A DNA stretch of 64,000 bases from Hyphochytrium catenoides (taxonomy: Eukaryota; Sar; Hyphochytriomycetes; Hyphochytriales; Hyphochytriaceae). The DNA is taken from the NCBI GenBank assembly GCA_900088475.1, contig FLMG01001546.1, forward strand, positions 17,370-81,369, in the 5' to 3' direction. Under the pieces are notes generated by a model. It was not told the origin of the DNA and did not search any database. It saw only the letters and a list, made by a program, of their open reading frames with translations. Made by a program: the position numbers and the translations under genes. Positions 35,201-45,419 of this stretch are shown piece by piece. Each line of letters begins with the position of its first letter. Positions within the stretch are counted from its first letter, which is position 1.

Positions 35201-37944
35201 CACGATTAATGTGCTAGTAGAGGCACCATCAACCTTGGGCGGAATCCCCGAAGTGTATCCACCTTTCTTTTGAGGTTCCTGAGTTTCTTCAGTGCTGTCC
35301 GGCTTTGATTCATCCCTGCTGTTGCTAGTTTGCGCAATTTTTGAATCCTCCTTGGTGTTAGAGGTTAGAGGATTCACCTTGGGGCCACTACCCTTATTGC
35401 TCTCTAAGGTCACCAGGAGAAGCACGGTCTCAGAGAGTCAAAGTTAGCCTAACTGTATAATAAGATTACCTCTGGCATCTAAGGTAGCTTTGCTTTCATC
35501 GGCATCTAAGGTAGCTTTGCTTTCATCGGTTGCTGCGACGTTACCCTTCGACCCTGGACACATGAACGCTTTTAGTTCTTGCTCTTAGCTAAATGATGCT
35601 TTTTATTTACCTTCTCTGTGAGATGACCTTCGCCGCTTGCTTTCTTCCCGAGCTTCTTTCAGGCTTTTGGGTCGGTCTGCCACTGTCATAGCTTGATCAG
35701 ATCCTTCTAGTGACAACATTTAGGAGCGATAATAACTCAGCCACCTGGCGGATGGGTCTTTCCATCTAACCCTCCTTTGCTGAGCCCGGAAGAGTCGATA
35801 AATTCAACTGCATTCCCTTTCGGCTCTTTGTTTTCCTCCTCTTCTTGATCTATTCATCAAACGAGTGTACAATGCCCATGAGTTAGGCGCGGAGCGATAG
35901 AGTATAAATATAAACGCACCGGGGAAGTTCCTTTTGTACATTTGCTTGGTTATCCCCTCCTTCGCCTCATGGATGGTCTTTTTCTGCTTTCTTTGCTTGT
36001 CAAGGTCCTCTAAGTATGCAGAGCGCAAAGGTGAGGGTTATTATTTAGCCGTTTGTTTCGATATTGGTTACCTCCATTGTCTGACTGAGCACTCTGAGGT
36101 AAAATCTGGGGTGTGTCTCCTGCTGTCTTCTTACTCTCTTGACTCTCTTCTTTATCGGTGCCTCCGAGCGCACTCCCGGTTGACACTTCCGCAATTTCAG
36201 AGCCTTTCTCCTCCTGCTTTGCGCCCTCACCTGACTTCGAAGTGGCCCCGGGATTTTTGGGTTTTGGGTCGTCAATAGATTTCGATTGCTGCTGACTATC
36301 CAGAGTATCTGACTCTTCATGTTGACTATATGAACCAACTGCAGGGGAAGATGTCTCAACCTTGAAGTTCTCGGTGACTGTTCTATCTTCTTGTTTCAGT
36401 CCTTCTCGGCTATCGAGCGTCTTTGATTCCTCTATACGGCTAGCCAGAGAGGGAGATGCCTCGGCCGTGAAGCTCTCAGCGACTTGTTCTTGTTCTGCTT
36501 TCTGTCGCTCTGGGCTCTCATAGGTCTTCGACTCTTCTTTCCTGTCCGCTAACGAAAGGACGGGGGATATTGCGTCAGCCTTGGAGTCGTCAATAAAAGA
36601 CGCTCTTGCGTCAGGCTTTGACTCTTGACTGAATGGGTCTCTTGCGTCAGCCTTGGCGTCTTCACTGAATGTCCTTCGTTCTGCTGTCGGCCGTTCCGGG
36701 CCATCAAGAGGTCTTAACTCTTCTTTTCGGTAAGCGAAAGCAGCGCCAGGAGACAATGCCTCCGCCTTGGGAGCCTCAGTGGTAAGTCTCTCTTCTGTCG
36801 GTCCTTTTAGCATTTCAGGGAGAGAACGACTGAAGCTACGAAAGTAGTTACCTGATTTTACGGATCTCTCTACCACTACTGAAGCGACCCCCCCTAGGTC
36901 CTTGTCATCTGATGAGATGCCGGTCGAGCACGAAAAATATTTAGACAGAAGGCAAGTAATGTGTTCTTTTTGGTTGCAACCTTTTCCCTCTACATTCCTC
37001 TTCTTGACTGGAGATTCAGCGTGCGTTGGGGACTGTTCATCATCTTTTGCGCTGACCATCTGTCTTGATACTGCATTTTCTTTGCCTGTACGGAGCTGCT
37101 TAGGAAGCCGTGGGTGAGAAGGAATACGACACAAACATCTCTACCTTCAGCAATGGGCTGCAGAAAGTCCTGTTGCGGTTGTGTGGTGCTAGGGTGTGGT
37201 TCATGCACTTTTTCCTGGTCTGAAGGAGAGGTAGGTGGTGGCAACTTGGCTGCTGTGGATGATGGAGCAGTATAATGCTAATCAGCTCTTACCTTCTTTC
37301 CCAGGCCTTGGCTTCGTCTCTTTACCAAGCTCTTCGTGCTGCTTGGCTTGTTTGGCAACGATAGATGGTTCGTCCTTTCCCGACGCAGCCGCAGGTTTGC
37401 CCCGGTTCTGCGCTGCTACTCTGTCCTTCAAGGACTGCCGCCGCTCAGGCTTCTTCTCCATTTTGTCTTTCCAGCCTCGGCGCTTAATTTCTAGCAGGCA
37501 TGGTCCACTGCTCTCTGATTGCGTCCTCGAGAACGCCAGAATCACGAACTGCCAGCTGAGCAGGGGACGCAGTGGACCTGCGGTAATGCAGCGAGGAGAT
37601 CAATGGGACCATGGTGTCCTCTACTCCGTCCGATCCCTATTCTCTCATTTTACTAGGCACGCTCTTACGCATCGTCCACATTATCTCCCCTCTCTTCCGA
37701 TGTCTCATTGCCAGTTCGTTCGTCCCGTGACCTCTCCCCGAACGTGGTTGATGCTATCTTCGCCCTCTATCTTCTTCCGCCTCTCTTCCACACTTGTGAC
37801 GGTTTTCTTAATCATCTCATCACTTGGTCTCCTTGGTGGTGATGATGGAGCCCGTGGGAGCGGCAGAGTGATGTCCTTTCGGAAAGTTTCAAAGTTTGTC
37901 CTCAAAATTTCAGGATCCGGAAGGATAGGATCGGGAATAGGCAT
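23263..37944 (-). CDS. NPHP4: Nephrocystin-4 homologue with an internal array of about 24 EF-hands
   Basis: Nineteen exons (5' to 3': ~37732-37944, 37293-37548, 37145-37252, 36981-37085, 36072-36908, 35920-36009, 35745-35849, 35611-35706, 35470-35553, 35182-35403, 34966-35108, 33718-34909, 32374-33551, 24860-32167, 24515-24675, 24221-24332, 23966-24074, 23680-23792, 23263-23499) join in phase to about 4,222 residues. Residues 1-1090 are disordered. Residues 1090-1543 match the NPHP4 N-terminus (SGFGWAMFPIF, QGSPRALFGL, KIGLHNGRRWV). Residues 1690-1850 match its middle domain (FFTFQFYNY, LQIDVWDGDS). Residues 2070-3260 are twelve EF-hand pairs absent from animal NPHP4. From 3790 the MSP/Ig-like part returns (LLTQSLTTEF, VEEWTYFRS) and continues through five small exons to RIAYHNRW...FVNDEEGQSED, like animal KRITYTNPY...YINDHEDKNEE. 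NPHP4 builds the ciliary transition zone; calcium control is my inference. Confidence 0.88.
27010..30590 (-). repeat. Twelve tandem ~300-bp units, each encoding a pair of EF-hands
   Basis: Inside exon 14 of the NPHP4-like gene, units of about 95-120 codons repeat twelve times. Each reads L-x2-[IL]L-x3-x-KGV-[SN]-x-KDLF-x-HFDKDGGGSVDLKEF-x-QVL-x-GLG, then IF-x2-ID-x-D-x-SGKI-x-YEEF and a variable Ser/Lys-rich linker. Calcium-ligand positions 1, 3, 5, 7, 9 and 12 are kept in most of the 24 loops. Exceptions include a lost ligand in DHDHGGFVDFVE, DKDGSAAVDRAE and DLNGGGWLDIKE. Flanking units (30600-30990 and about 25700-27000) are decayed: the fold pattern persists but most loops lack ligands. 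No intron interrupts the array. Confidence 0.9.
35476..35529 (-). repeat. Perfect 2 x 27-bp coding duplication
   Basis: The 27-base unit at 35476-35502 is repeated exactly at 35503-35529 inside exon 9 of the NPHP4-like gene. On the coding strand it encodes DESKATLDA twice. Being a multiple of three, it leaves the frame open. Confidence 0.9.
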
Positions 37945-38360
37945 CTACGTATTCTGTAATAATCCGTTCTAGTTTTTCAAAATGGCGCTTGTTGTCGGCC
38001 GCAGACTCTCCACTCTCCACCTGAATTTTGGCAATAAATCTGATCTTCGTTTAAAACTGCAGATGAAGCTCCAGATTGTGCCTGAAAGCTGCAGAAACTT
38101 TAAAATAGTCCATATTGGACGCTGCAGATAATTGAATGGACTTTCTCGCGCTTTCGAAAGATCACTATATGCTTATTTGGTGAGTTAGATTTATCGCAGA
38201 GGTGATAAAACTAGAGTATGATAGACGAGAGCTCACAATGACTGTCGTTGACAGAGCTTCATTTCAGGATTTCTCACTCAATGCTTAGAGGTTCTCCTCA
38301 AATCTGGATGCCAATGAAGAAAAATGCATCCTCTACTTTCTAGTGCATAACTGTGCTGCC
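37945..38360. promoter_or_regulatory. Compact divergent promoter between NPHP4-like and p400-like genes
   Basis: Only 416 bases separate the two initiator ATGs, so both promoters and 5' UTRs must share it. The plus-strand gene may extend upstream: an open frame continues 5' of 38361 (ending ...LVHNCAA before the ATG). No specific box was identified. Confidence 0.5.
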
Positions 38361-41300
38361 ATGGACGGCCCTGAGGTAAGACCTACTATCACCTAATAGG
38401 CACCGTAATACTGAAAGTATTCAACGGCCCATTTTAGGCACTCATCGGCCTCCGAAGCCAAGTGGCTCTGCACGCAGAGGAGCTTCTAAGGTACAAACTG
38501 ACCTGCAACATCAGCGCTTCGTGCATATCTGAGACTAAGACTTTATGCCTGACAGTAACCTCATCTCCTTGCGGAGTCGCAAACTTCAGAGCCAAGATGT
38601 GAAGCCTCAGGACGCCATTGGAAAAACTTCGGCGGCTGTCGGTGCCAAGGTGGGTGGAGAGCATACTAACTCACGCTTCATGCTCCTAAGAGTGAATATC
38701 AATGCGACGCAGGAAACGGCCCGGCCACCAACTTGGAAAACACCTTTGACAGCTAACCTCTCTAACCCACCACAGGCAAACGCCACTGCAAAGCCAGCTC
38801 CTGTATCTACAAGTCAAGCCGTACAGTCCGATAGCCGACCTTTGCCTGGAACAGCAAGGCCGACCCCGGGTAGTGAAAGTGCAAGAAATGGCTCCATTCA
38901 GCCGCCTAGCAATGTGGCATACGGACCGCCAACGGAGAAAGGTCCCACTCCTGGGCGGCCACCCTTTGTACCCGCGGTCAAGCAAGCTAGTGCGCAGGAC
39001 AGCAGTATCAAGGAGAAGGCACCTCCGCAGAGCCTGAACGAGACCAAATCCGGCACAATGGCTCGCGGTGCTGCAACTTCTTCAGTCGTGATTCAGAGCA
39101 GTCCCAGTCGACCTCGTCCGGCTCCTATGGTGAAGTCTTCTCCATCTACCTATAATGCGGATCGAAAACAGAGCACACAGGCCCCCAAAAGCCAGAATGG
39201 CCCTTTCAGGGGAGCGAGCACCTCGCGTATCGCGTCCATTCCTCCTGGGTCCAATGGGGGCGTGCCTGGGGAAAAGAAAGGCATTGGCGACGCCGTCGCT
39301 GTAGAGGCGGTAATATAAATTCTATGTGTTCTGGTAGCCTAACCTTCCTAATTACTGGTCCCTTTTTCGTAGAAACTGACCCCGGAAGAGCTTGTAGCTA
39401 AAATTGGTAGCATGAAGAAGCGTCTGAATTCTCTACAAGCTAAAAGTGGAGCTCCCATGCTCGCTCAACTTGAACCGCCAAGGAGGAAATCGCAATGGGA
39501 TTTTGTCTTAGAAGAGATGGTAACGTGTTTCCCTTCCAATGTCGCAATTTCCTTCTAATTCTTTGGTATCTTGTTGAGCAGGCGTGGATGGCGAATGACT
39601 TCCATGAGGAACGACAGTGGAAAATTTTCACAGCTGCTCGACTGGCTCGGGAAGCTGCAGCAAAGAACCAAGCTGAAGTGGTGGGTCAGGCCTTTCTTTA
39701 TTCTTAATCTATCCAGGCCTAGAAGCTCACATTTTTCCTTTAGCTTTTTGAAAGGCAACATCGAGAGTTGGCCCGCAATGTTGCAGGGAAAGTAAATACC
39801 TTTTGGCGGTCAATGGAGAGAGTAGAGTTTCTCACTCGGATTGATCGGCAATCTTACCGAAAGGTGGGCGACGCATCAAAGCTATAGGGATACGGGTTGT
39901 CACCTTCTGACCTATGTTTGACAAATACAGCCTCATGGAGGGACTATCGGTAGGAAGAGGCCCCTAGAGCAAGCGTCAAGTGGGAAGAATTTGGAGAAGA
40001 GCTATGCAAACGGACCTACGGGTTCCCTCTCCAGTCCTGCTAACCCCCTAACCGAACGGAAGCGACAGGACAAGCCTACTAGTGAGATGCCGGATAGTGT
40101 TCAAAAGCTGTTAGACTCGATATGGAAAGCCAGGGAGCTGGCGAACAAACAGAGTTCTGACACAGAGTACGAGAGACAGACATTATCAGCTATTGGGCCT
40201 GAGTTGGCTGCTTACCAGGTAGAGGCGGTCAGGTTCATCCGTAGCCTACATACGCAGGGTTACGGTGCCATCCTAGCCGACGAGGCAGCACTGAATAAGG
40301 CAATTGCCGTCTCAGCCTACGTGAGAGTGGCGAGCTCATGCTCTAGCGATCGGACAGAGGACGCCTTCGTTAGACCTGACACCGTGGTTTCGGCATTATT
40401 TATTGTCCCAGAGAGTTCGCTATCAAAGTGGGCCTTCTCTTTGAGCACATTGTGCCCGCAACATTCTCTCTTTGTGTTGCATAGTGAGGATAGGGACCGC
40501 TCCCGGGTTGTGGCGCAGATGACGGAAGCGATCGGGGGTTCTTTGGATACCCCAAAGCGGATTAGAATGGCTTGCGTTGCTTCCTACAGATCCTTCCTGC
40601 GTAACTTGGGCTTCCTTAGCCGGTTAGGCTGGTCTCTGCTGGTGCTAGAAAGTACTTTAATCCAGCCAGCCTACATCAGAGCGTCGAAAGACGAGCCAAG
40701 TCGAACGGTTTCCGCCTTAGATGCAGAAGTGAACGCAGTGAACGTACTGACGCCGGAAGTATGGGACGCCCTAGCCAAAATCAAGGCTGCCTACCACTTA
40801 GTACTGTCGGACAAGGATGTCCCAGTAGATCAAGACACCCTTGTACGATGGGGCCGCTTTCTTCTCCCTGTAGGAAGCCTCGACGACAAGTTGTTAGAGT
40901 CAAGTGAGGCGCCAACTCCTAGGTCGTTTGAAGGACATGAGCCCGGACTTATTGAAGGACAATCCGCACTTCGAGCTGCTTTGCTGTCGCTGTCCCTAAG
41001 GCGAACCAACGCCGGGCTCAAATCCCAGCTACCCATAGCCCAGGAGGAGCCTATGGCTTGCAAGTTAACTGGGTCGCAGATTGCTCAGTATGGAGACGCT
41101 CTGATGAGCTCTTCGCTAGTGTCTATTGACGGCCTTGTCCACCTCGTCCTTAGGCTACGGGGTCTCTGCAACAGTGTGGACTTCTTGAGCCACGAGAGGC
41201 TTGCTGCTGCCGATATCAACAGCATGCTGGCAGCCTCCGGCAAGCTGAGCGTGCTGTCCTCTCTGCTGGAGCGACTCGGTGCGGAGAAGAGGAAGGTCGC

Positions 41301-43946
41301 TATCTATGCACAGATGGGAGAAGCTCTCGAGATGCTGGAGGTGTTTCTCTCCCTGAAAGGGCTGACCTATGTCCGTATTGTTGGAGACATAACCGCTCAG
41401 CAACGAGGTCTTGTCCATTTTGCATCCAAGGAGAAGGTCTTTGTGGCGCTTCTGTCGACAAGAAGTTCCAACCACGACGGGAAGAATGCTGCCAGAGTTT
41501 TTGGGGCTAGTGCAGTTATAGTCTTCGATAGTGATTGGGACCAGTCAGTTGAGAGCAAACTGCAGCTGAGCTGGCAAGAGATGGCTTCGTCAAATCCCTT
41601 AAAGGTCTATAGACTATTTTGCGAAGGGACAGTAGAGGCTTCTTTAGCCAAGTCGGGCTTCTGTCTCTCACAGCGTCTATTCGTTGAATACGCGCCAAGG
41701 GAGTTCTTCATCGGTGGCTCTGGCGGTATGACCATTGAGACCATCCAGGGGGCCGTTGAGGCTGCTGTTCTGGAACAACCACCGCCTTGGTGGGTTGCAG
41801 TGACCGCTCAACAGCTGCTAGACGTGGCAGGGGATGTCGAAGAGCACTACAACCTGACTACCACCCTTTCTAACGCTCTTCGGGGTGGCAATCTCTCAGA
41901 AGCAGAGGAAGCTATTCCAAAGTGTGAAGACCTGAAAGGCGTGGAATGGTATGCGTTACGTTGGTTAGAGAGCTCGCTAGCGGAGGAGAAGCAGGAAGCT
42001 AATCAGAGGGCAGAGGAAATGCTGGAGGTTGCTCCAGTTGTGAAGCCTTTTCCTTGGACAAGGTTCAACGAGGAACTTTTCTACGACGTTTCTGCATCTT
42101 CAGATGTCTTTACCGCGTACAAACATGAACTTCACCGCTTAGAGCAGAGAGGAGTCCAGCACTATCTATCTATTTATTTGCCACCAGCAATACTCTATCA
42201 AGACGTAGGAGAAGCAACTCAATTTGCGAAATCACCCCATCTTGGACCTCGGACAGAGTTTGATATTCTATTCAGGAAGGTTTTGGTGCCGAAGCCTGTC
42301 AGGCCACCAACGAAGCCCTTGGAGAGCGATACAGTTAAGCCTAAGGTCAAAAAGACCAAGAAAACTGGTGCGACAGTCCCTGAAGAGACCCGAAAAAGGA
42401 AGCGCAGCGTCGAAGGGAGTGGGCAGACCGACCGGAAGAAGAAACAGTCGAGGTCTGATTCAATTGATAGTATACCATTCTCTGGTCTGAGCGACTTGAA
42501 CGAGGACGAACTTATTGCCGACAGCCTTCTGTCAGGAGTAGGCAAGGCGATGACTTCAAAAGCAGAGTCTAAGCAGTCGGTCAAGGTGCCCAAAGCTGGA
42601 AAGGCGAGTAAAAGGAAAGGAGATGACACTAAGAATAAGGAGGCTTGGACTACGCTTGAGGACCTCTACATCAAGCAGGGCGTTGAGGCCTACGGCCCCA
42701 ATTGGGCCCTCATTGCCGATATTATCAACACTCGATGCAAAATCGCAGGCGGTAGAAGGCGCTCTGCGAAGCAGTGTGCAGAGCGCTTTTCAGAACTACA
42801 GGCTCAACCAAAGGATAAGGTCAAGCAGAAAGAGACACCAGCCAAGTTTCTCTCTCTTCTTGCTCAGAAGACCCACCTTCTGCATGGAGTTGAGCCTATG
42901 GAGAATGCCTGGCTGCCAGCGACACAATTGAGCTTACCCCACTCGGCGGTTACAGCAACGATGACGTCTTCGTTTTCCTTTGCCAATCTCAACGGGGTTG
43001 CATCTGTGCCTCCAGCTCGGGAAAATGACAGGAGAAGGCTGTACAATGTGTTTGATCACATCCTTAGATGCTGGAAGGCTCGGCCGGTGCCACCATCCGT
43101 CCCTGGAACGGATGATCCTAGAGTGGCCATTGCAAAACCACACGCATCCCACGCACAAGCTGCTGCCAATGCAGGCGCAGTGAAAACTGTGCTGACCCCC
43201 GTGCAGCTCCTAGAGCTCAAACGTAAGTCAAAGGATTTATCCAGAGCCGCGACCTCTACGAATGAGTCGTTAGGCACTACCTCGTTTGGGTCATCTGCGC
43301 TATCAAGTAAGCTCCTTCATAGAATGTAGAATATGAACTCAAGATTGAGACAAAGATATCTCTAACCATTTGTATTTTCTGTGTTACTGCCTTGTCCCGG
43401 CATCCATTTCGCGTCCTAATTTCCTGCCTACCTTCAAAGCAAACTTGTCACGCCTTGAATCCTCGTTACGGCGGTCTCCTCATATGATTGGCTCGAGTAA
43501 TGGGCATGATGTCAGCGTAAGTCACCCTTTGCGGTTCTATTGTGGCCTCCCAACTGAACACAAATGCTTATCCGTCTAGTCTTCTGGCTCGATGCTGGAC
43601 AGTGCGTCTCTAGCCACGGCCCAGATGATCACGGACCAAAACTCGATCAATCTTGGTAAGGGCTGCCCGCTACGTATAAAGAGCTTGCTACATGCGAGCA
43701 CTAATAGCACCTGAATCTCCTCTATTGTTGCTCCTGTCTTCAGCTCAAAACACTGTGTCGGCGTCCCATGGTGGTAGTATGAACGTGACAACGTCTACGT
43801 TATTCTATGTGATTGAGAAGGTACCTGAGATCAAGTCGCAGATTCAGTCCGTCCTTCAGCGGAAAGACTGTACAGAGGCGCAAAAGGTGGAGATGATTGC
43901 CAGGCTGCTAAAGTCGACCAATCATGCCACGATGGGAAAGCCTTGA
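38361..43946 (+). CDS. p400/EAF1-like chromatin scaffold: HSA, degenerate SNF2 ATPase, SANT
   Basis: Exons 38361-38375, 38438-38490, 38556-39309, 39373-39519, 39582-39680, 39744-39863, 39931-43306, 43440-43516, 43580-43655 and 43744-43946 join in phase to 1,639 residues. A disordered Pro/Ser region is followed by an HSA domain across exons 4-5 (RRKSQWDFVLEEMAWMANDF, HEERQWKI), which binds actin/Arp4 in SWR1, p400 and Eaf1. Then a SNF2-like fold: LAAYQVEAVRFI, ILADEAALNKAIAVS for the Walker A motif ILADEMGLGKTIQ, LVLEST for the DEAH box, and a C-lobe with AIYAQMGEALEMLEVFL, LLSTRSSN and VIVFDSDWDQS but no QxxxRxHRIGQ arginines. A SANT/Myb domain follows (EAWTTLEDLYIKQGVEAYGP). Domain order equals p400; the ATPase looks dead, as in the ATPase-less Eaf1 of NuA4. 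Role: probable NuA4/TIP60 scaffold (inference). Confidence 0.85.
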
Positions 43947-44216
43947 GAGCAGCATCTCATCAATGTAACGGTAGTCAGACCAGGCTGTGCCGGCCTCTAG
44001 GCTGCGCCACTTGGCTGCTTGTAGATTAGATGTCTTTTGTTGATTATCTACCCCACACCCTGTCGGTGATCTCATTGTGCAGCTGCTCTAATATTTAAGG
44101 GGAAATTCTTTATTTTTCAAAACATAGATTACTTGCGCCTTGGTTAAAAAGCCCAATCTTCGTAATCGCTCCTTTACTTCCCCCATGGTACGTCCACAGC
44201 GTACGCTTTGCAAAGC

Positions 44217-45419
44217 TTAGTCGCTGAGGTCCATTGGGGCTGGTCCGTACGCGGGCGAAGCAACTTGCGAAGGAGACGCTCCAGGCGAAACTGTAAGTGA
44301 CGGAGTTGAGGAGGGAGCAGCCGACGCCATAGTGGCGGGAGACCTACTACCATCAAAGCCTAAATTTTTGAGATACTGCTGGCGAATCTGCATCTGGCTC
44401 CGCACCAGGCGCTGTTGCTGCTCTGTCGAGTCGTAAATAGACTGAGGGGGTACTTCACTTAGTCTTTGTCGTATGCTTTCTTCTTGTCGCATCCTCTCTT
44501 CTTTCTGCTGAAGCAATTCGGCTTGATATTCCTCCTCCATCTCCGCGTACATTTCATCTAAATTGCGCTCAACCATGTCCAAAAATTCTTGGCGGGTGTG
44601 CCATAGACGGTCTCGTTGCAGGACCGTGTATTCGTGATGCGTAGGAATAAGGATCACCTTGGCTTCTTCATCAAAGTCTACGTGCTTCTTGACCTTTTTG
44701 GAGGTGCTAGGTGTTATAGCAGCTCCATCTCTAGCGCCACCTGACTTGGAGTCTATCCCCATGGAGGCCAAACTCTGACCTGCGTCATCCTTACAGCTCT
44801 CGAGATCCTCCAACTCCGCAACCGCATTAGCCTCAGCGGGTCGTTTGTCCCCGGCATGGGAGCCCTCCTGCCGTGCTCGAGTTGTCGTGCTGTCAGGCTC
44901 TTCTGTTGCGGGGCTACCTCCATACCATCGTGTGATCCTAGAGAGAAGTCCCACTCCTCCGCGTAATGCATTCGGATGGCGATCTTCTCCACCTTTCACC
45001 TTCACCCTGATACCCTCACTGGCAGCTTGCCGACGCGCTGATTCCCTTTGCATTTGCCTCTTGGATTCTTCAATGCCCAGGTTGGCCATGTACTGCTGTC
45101 TGATAGCGCGAGGGTCTCGTCTTGCGGTAATGAGTGGTCGCGGGTTAGGGGCCACAGATCCAACTCCAGCGGACGGAAGCTGAGGAGGAGGAAGCTGGAA
45201 ACCTCCAACTCTCGGCAAATCCGGGGGTGGTCCGGTATCTTCTTCCGCATCAGGAGGACAGACAGGTAAACTCTTTCGCTTCCGCTCAGGACTCTGATCT
45301 ATACCAAGTATGGCACTACCGCTTTGGTACAAATCTCTCCCTAAACTCTGTAGCTCATCATTGTTGATGTTTCCGTGTGGGGAAAAGCGGTACGACATTT
45401 TTATCGGAAGATGCGACAA
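44217..45419 (-). CDS. Unknown protein with a VxF-x-LIP-x-LW module
   Basis: Uninterrupted ORF of 400 residues; a second in-frame ATG lies seven codons in (MSHLPIKMSYRF). The N-terminal half is Pro/Ser/Arg-rich. Two copies of an RQQY[LM]xNLG motif (RAIRQQYMANLGIEE, QIRQQYLKNLGFDG) bracket the core. Around residues 245-290 is KKVKKHVDFDEEAKVILIPT, then HHEYTVLQRDRLWHTRQEFL, a short module I associate with many uncharacterised protist and algal proteins, including a possible PP1-docking KxVxF. A Glu/Gln coiled coil follows (MYAEMEEEYQAELLQQKEER), then a Ser/Pro tail ending PMDLSD. No function can be assigned. It converges on the p400-like gene, leaving a 270-base spacer. Confidence 0.7.
   Translation of the reverse strand: MSHLPIKMSYRFSPHGNINNDELQSLGRDLYQSGSAILGIDQSPERKRKSLPVCPPDAEEDTGPPPDLPRVGGFQLPPPQLPSAGVGSVAPNPRPLITARRDPRAIRQQYMANLGIEESKRQMQRESARRQAASEGIRVKVKGGEDRHPNALRGGVGLLSRITRWYGGSPATEEPDSTTTRARQEGSHAGDKRPAEANAVAELEDLESCKDDAGQSLASMGIDSKSGGARDGAAITPSTSKKVKKHVDFDEEAKVILIPTHHEYTVLQRDRLWHTRQEFLDMVERNLDEMYAEMEEEYQAELLQQKEERMRQEESIRQRLSEVPPQSIYDSTEQQQRLVRSQMQIRQQYLKNLGFDGSRSPATMASAAPSSTPSLTVSPGASPSQVASPAYGPAPMDLSD

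Noticed and set aside
33659..37134. The Ser/Glu/Lys-rich minus-strand ORFs as separate small genes
   Set aside because: They join to each other and to the NPHP4 exons through GT-AG introns in consistent phases, so one gene is the simpler reading.
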